Part shown: positions 63,570-64,000 of the stretch, one piece after another | Layout of the letters: each line of letters starts with the position of its first letter | How positions within the stretch are numbered: position 1 is the stretch's first letter | NCBI RefSeq assembly: GCF_900100605.1 | Contig: NZ_FNCN01000017.1 | Location: forward strand, 1 to 64,000 | Direction: 5' to 3' | DNA from: Sinosporangium album | GTDB lineage: Bacteria > Actinomycetota > Actinomycetes > Streptosporangiales > Streptosporangiaceae | Length of the DNA: 64,000 bases | The notes under the pieces: generated by a model | Seen by the model: the letters and a program-made list of their open reading frames with translations, nothing else | Told to the model about the DNA's origin: nothing | The model's database searches: none | Position numbers and translations under genes: made by a program

Positions 63570-64000
63570 CTAGCGCGTGTGCGGGGCGACGACGACCTCG
63601 ACGCGCTGGAACTCCTTGATGTCGGAGTAGCCGGCGGTGGCCATCGTGCGCTTGAGGGCTCCCATGAGGTTCATGGAGCCGTCGGCGACGCTGGAGGGAC
63701 CGTGGAGGATCTCGGCCATGGTGCCGATGGTGCCGACCTCGACGCGGGCGCCGCGGGGAAGCTCGCCGTGGTGCGCCTCGGAACCCCAGTGGTAGCCCTG
63801 GCCGGGGGCCTCGGAGGCGCGGGCGAGCGGCGAGCCGACCATGACGGCGTCGGCGCCGCAGGCGATGGCCTTGGCGATGTCGCCGGAGTGGGTCATGCCG
63901 CCGTCGGCGACGACATGGACGTAGCGACCGCCCGACTCGTCGAGGTAGTCGCGGCGGGCCGCGGCGACGTCGGCGATCGCGGTGGCCATGGGGACGGCGA
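63570..64000 (-). CDS. guaB3: GuaB3-type IMP dehydrogenase-related protein, 5' part missing
   Basis: About 143 C-terminal residues are visible and the frame runs off the right edge. V-V-A-D-G-G-M-T-H-S-G-D-I-A-K-A-I-A-C-G-A-D is the second half of the IMPDH/GMP reductase TIM barrel. A-V-M-V-G-S-P-L-A follows. The tail with G-P-S-S-V-A-D-G-S-M-N-L-M-G-A-L-K-R is characteristic of the GuaB3 group, which lies beside guaB2 in actinobacteria and whose activity is not settled. An ATG at 63989 is an internal Met, not the start. Confidence 0.9.
   Translation of the reverse strand, partial: AVPMATAIADVAAARRDYLDESGGRYVHVVADGGMTHSGDIAKAIACGADAVMVGSPLARASEAPGQGYHWGSEAHHGELPRGARVEVGTIGTMAEILHGPSSVADGSMNLMGALKRTMATAGYSDIKEFQRVEVVVAPHTR

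Overview
The window is a high-GC actinobacterial chromosome segment. Family content and gene order (purN-purH-folD, a DUF3017 gene, mdh, sucCD, a DUF6350 membrane protein, PspC-type sensor kinase, FHA and Ser/Thr kinase genes) point to a filamentous actinomycete, most likely the Streptosporangiaceae or a close relative. That placement is inference. About 47 genes are supported, with no rRNA, tRNA, CRISPR array or insertion sequence.

Left end (1-3.2 kb): the 3' part of an unknown gene, a TPR protein and a repeat-rich secreted DUF11 protein. A mosaic of palindromic repeat modules lies between them and recurs inverted at 28.9-29.2 kb. Central metabolism block (3.2-17.9 kb): mdh, a tail-anchored Ser/Thr kinase, icd, a DUF3017 protein, gltA, a divergent FHA-HTH protein, folD, purH, purN, two membrane proteins, sucD, sucC and a stand-alone cobalamin-binding protein like the small subunit of isobutyryl-CoA mutase. 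This joins TCA-cycle, one-carbon and late purine genes, with a kinase and a phosphothreonine-reading protein embedded.

18-29 kb: a long regulatory gap, two paralogous secreted proteins with duplicated leaders, pcrA, a PIG-L deacetylase, an 800-residue membrane protein, a CAAX protease and a GCS2-type glutamate-cysteine ligase. 29-34 kb: a LuxR response regulator with a PspC-domain kinase, divergent from PspC/LiaF-like membrane proteins across an array of inverted repeats, then a CoxG-like anchored protein. 34.3-36.2 kb: a lower-GC, apparently acquired RloA/RloB (AbiL-like) candidate phage-defence pair.

36.5-49 kb: a cell-surface glycopolymer cluster. It holds two very large GT2 plus CDP-glycerol-glycerophosphotransferase fusions, a GT4 glycosyltransferase, a sulfotransferase, a CDP-alcohol phosphatidyltransferase, a polytopic membrane protein and a polysaccharide deacetylase. 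Together they suggest a teichoic-acid-like, possibly sulfated polymer. 49-64 kb: guaA, a PLP decarboxylase with a succinate-semialdehyde dehydrogenase, a beta-propeller lipoprotein, a fungalysin metalloprotease, glpD, nagA, a VOC protein and the 3' part of a guaB3-type gene. Strong perfect-stem terminators mark many gene ends.
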